Origin: Bradyrhizobium guangzhouense
GTDB taxonomy: Bacteria; Pseudomonadota; Alphaproteobacteria; Rhizobiales; Xanthobacteraceae
Direction of reading: 5' to 3'
NCBI RefSeq assembly: GCF_004114955.1
Contig: NZ_CP030053.1
Span: forward strand, 4,340,001 to 4,404,000
Length of the DNA: 64,000 nt
Part shown: positions 63,841 to 64,000 of the stretch, one piece after another
Position numbering within the stretch: position 1 is the stretch's first letter
How the letters are laid out: each line of letters opens with the position of its first letter
The notes under the pieces: model-generated
Told to the model about the DNA's origin: nothing
Databases searched by the model: none
Seen by the model: only the letters and a program-made list of their open reading frames with translations
Made by a program: the position numbers and the translations under genes

Positions 63841-64000
63841 CCATCGGACGCGATCACCGGCAATTTTGCGATCGCGCGGAGGCCCGGCCGCTTGCGCCAA
63901 CGGATCTGCGACGGATCGACTGCGAGACCGAGCCGCGGCCAGCGGGTGAACAGCGCCTGAAGCGCGCAGGCCCCTTCGATCCGCGCCAGCTGATGTCCCA
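63741..64000 (-). CDS. Cytochrome P450, C-terminal end only
   Basis: Frame open from the window edge to TAG at 63741-63743. The sequence GHQLARIEGACALQALFTRW continues PRLGLAVDPSQIRWRKRPGLRAIAKLPV. It matches the part after the heme-binding cysteine of bacterial P450s (LAR-x-E, F-x-R-x-P-x-L, R-x-x-PGLR-x-x-x-x-LPV). The heme Cys itself lies just outside. The last 30 residues (after LPVIAS) continue past the normal family end and run into the 3' end of the DUF763 gene. Confidence 0.8.
   Translation of the reverse strand, partial: GHQLARIEGACALQALFTRWPRLGLAVDPSQIRWRKRPGLRAIAKLPVIASDGQPVDLREATRSRSQPNTERPSRSGEASRSPAI

Overview
This is a high-GC window with the gene content of a soil alphaproteobacterium of the Bradyrhizobiaceae, most likely Bradyrhizobium. 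The basis is a two-part porin with an N-terminal VEYVKIC-type motif, IalB and DUF3551 proteins, paired TonB siderophore receptors, many short-overlap catabolic operons and a CCA-encoding tRNA-Gln(CUG). The species call is inference. I see no insertion sequence, phage module or CRISPR array.

Layout. 0-5.7 kb: two tandem TonB-dependent siderophore receptor paralogs (the first cut by the window edge) and a small hypothetical gene. Both receptor genes have the same 12-mer about 110 bp before their starts, plus TGTCGC/GCGACA palindromes. 6-11 kb: an RND efflux adaptor and pump, and an IalB-family protein. 11-14 kb: an arylsulfatase divergent from a TetR regulator. 14.3-15.9 kb: a porin with a strong terminator. 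15.9-17.4 kb: a long non-coding stretch, a DUF3551 protein and tRNA-Gln. 17.6-24.4 kb: an amidase, then a four-gene operon (DapA-like, DUF1537 kinase, PdxA2, iron alcohol dehydrogenase) divergent from an IclR regulator. 24.4-29.3 kb: RNase Z, an ABM-domain membrane protein, guanine deaminase and an MFS exporter. 29.7-34.2 kb: an alpha/beta-hydrolase fold protein lacking the nucleophile serine, divergent from a GntR-ALDH-MFS operon. 34.5-37.3 kb: a caspase-fold protein and a Clp-N domain protein with unusual codon use. 37.4-41.4 kb: small envelope and hypothetical genes, a MaoC hydratase, a candidate micro-operon of 27- and 30-residue peptides, a lytic transglycosylase and an AroE paralog. 41.4-46.3 kb: a Baeyer-Villiger type monooxygenase (overlapping aroE), a divergent acyl-CoA ligase and a DUF2961 (GH172-type) protein. 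46.4-49.6 kb: an AaeA/AaeX/AaeB-like efflux operon, with a frameshifted 3' relic of an amino-acid ABC binding protein gene beside it. 50-52.6 kb: two CodA-like amidohydrolases. 53-61.3 kb: an aromatic-acid ring-cleavage operon. 61.3-64 kb: an MscS channel, a DUF763 protein and the 3' end of a cytochrome P450.

The most coherent system is the 53-61 kb cluster. It has two LigI-like pyrone-dicarboxylate hydrolases (one with an export signal), a DctA-type carrier, GalB hydratase, LigK/GalC aldolase, a 4,5-dihydroxyphthalate decarboxylase-like protein and an NAD(P)-dependent oxidoreductase. They run in one direction from a TetR gene, which is divergent from a tripartite-tricarboxylate binding protein across a perfect TTTGTAC-N4-GTACAAA operator. 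It covers the lower protocatechuate/gallate 4,5-cleavage pathway, but the ring-cleavage dioxygenase (LigAB) and LigC are not in the window. The second system is the IclR-controlled kinase/PdxA2 operon, which resembles four-carbon acid sugar catabolism with an added DapA-like enzyme and an added dehydrogenase.
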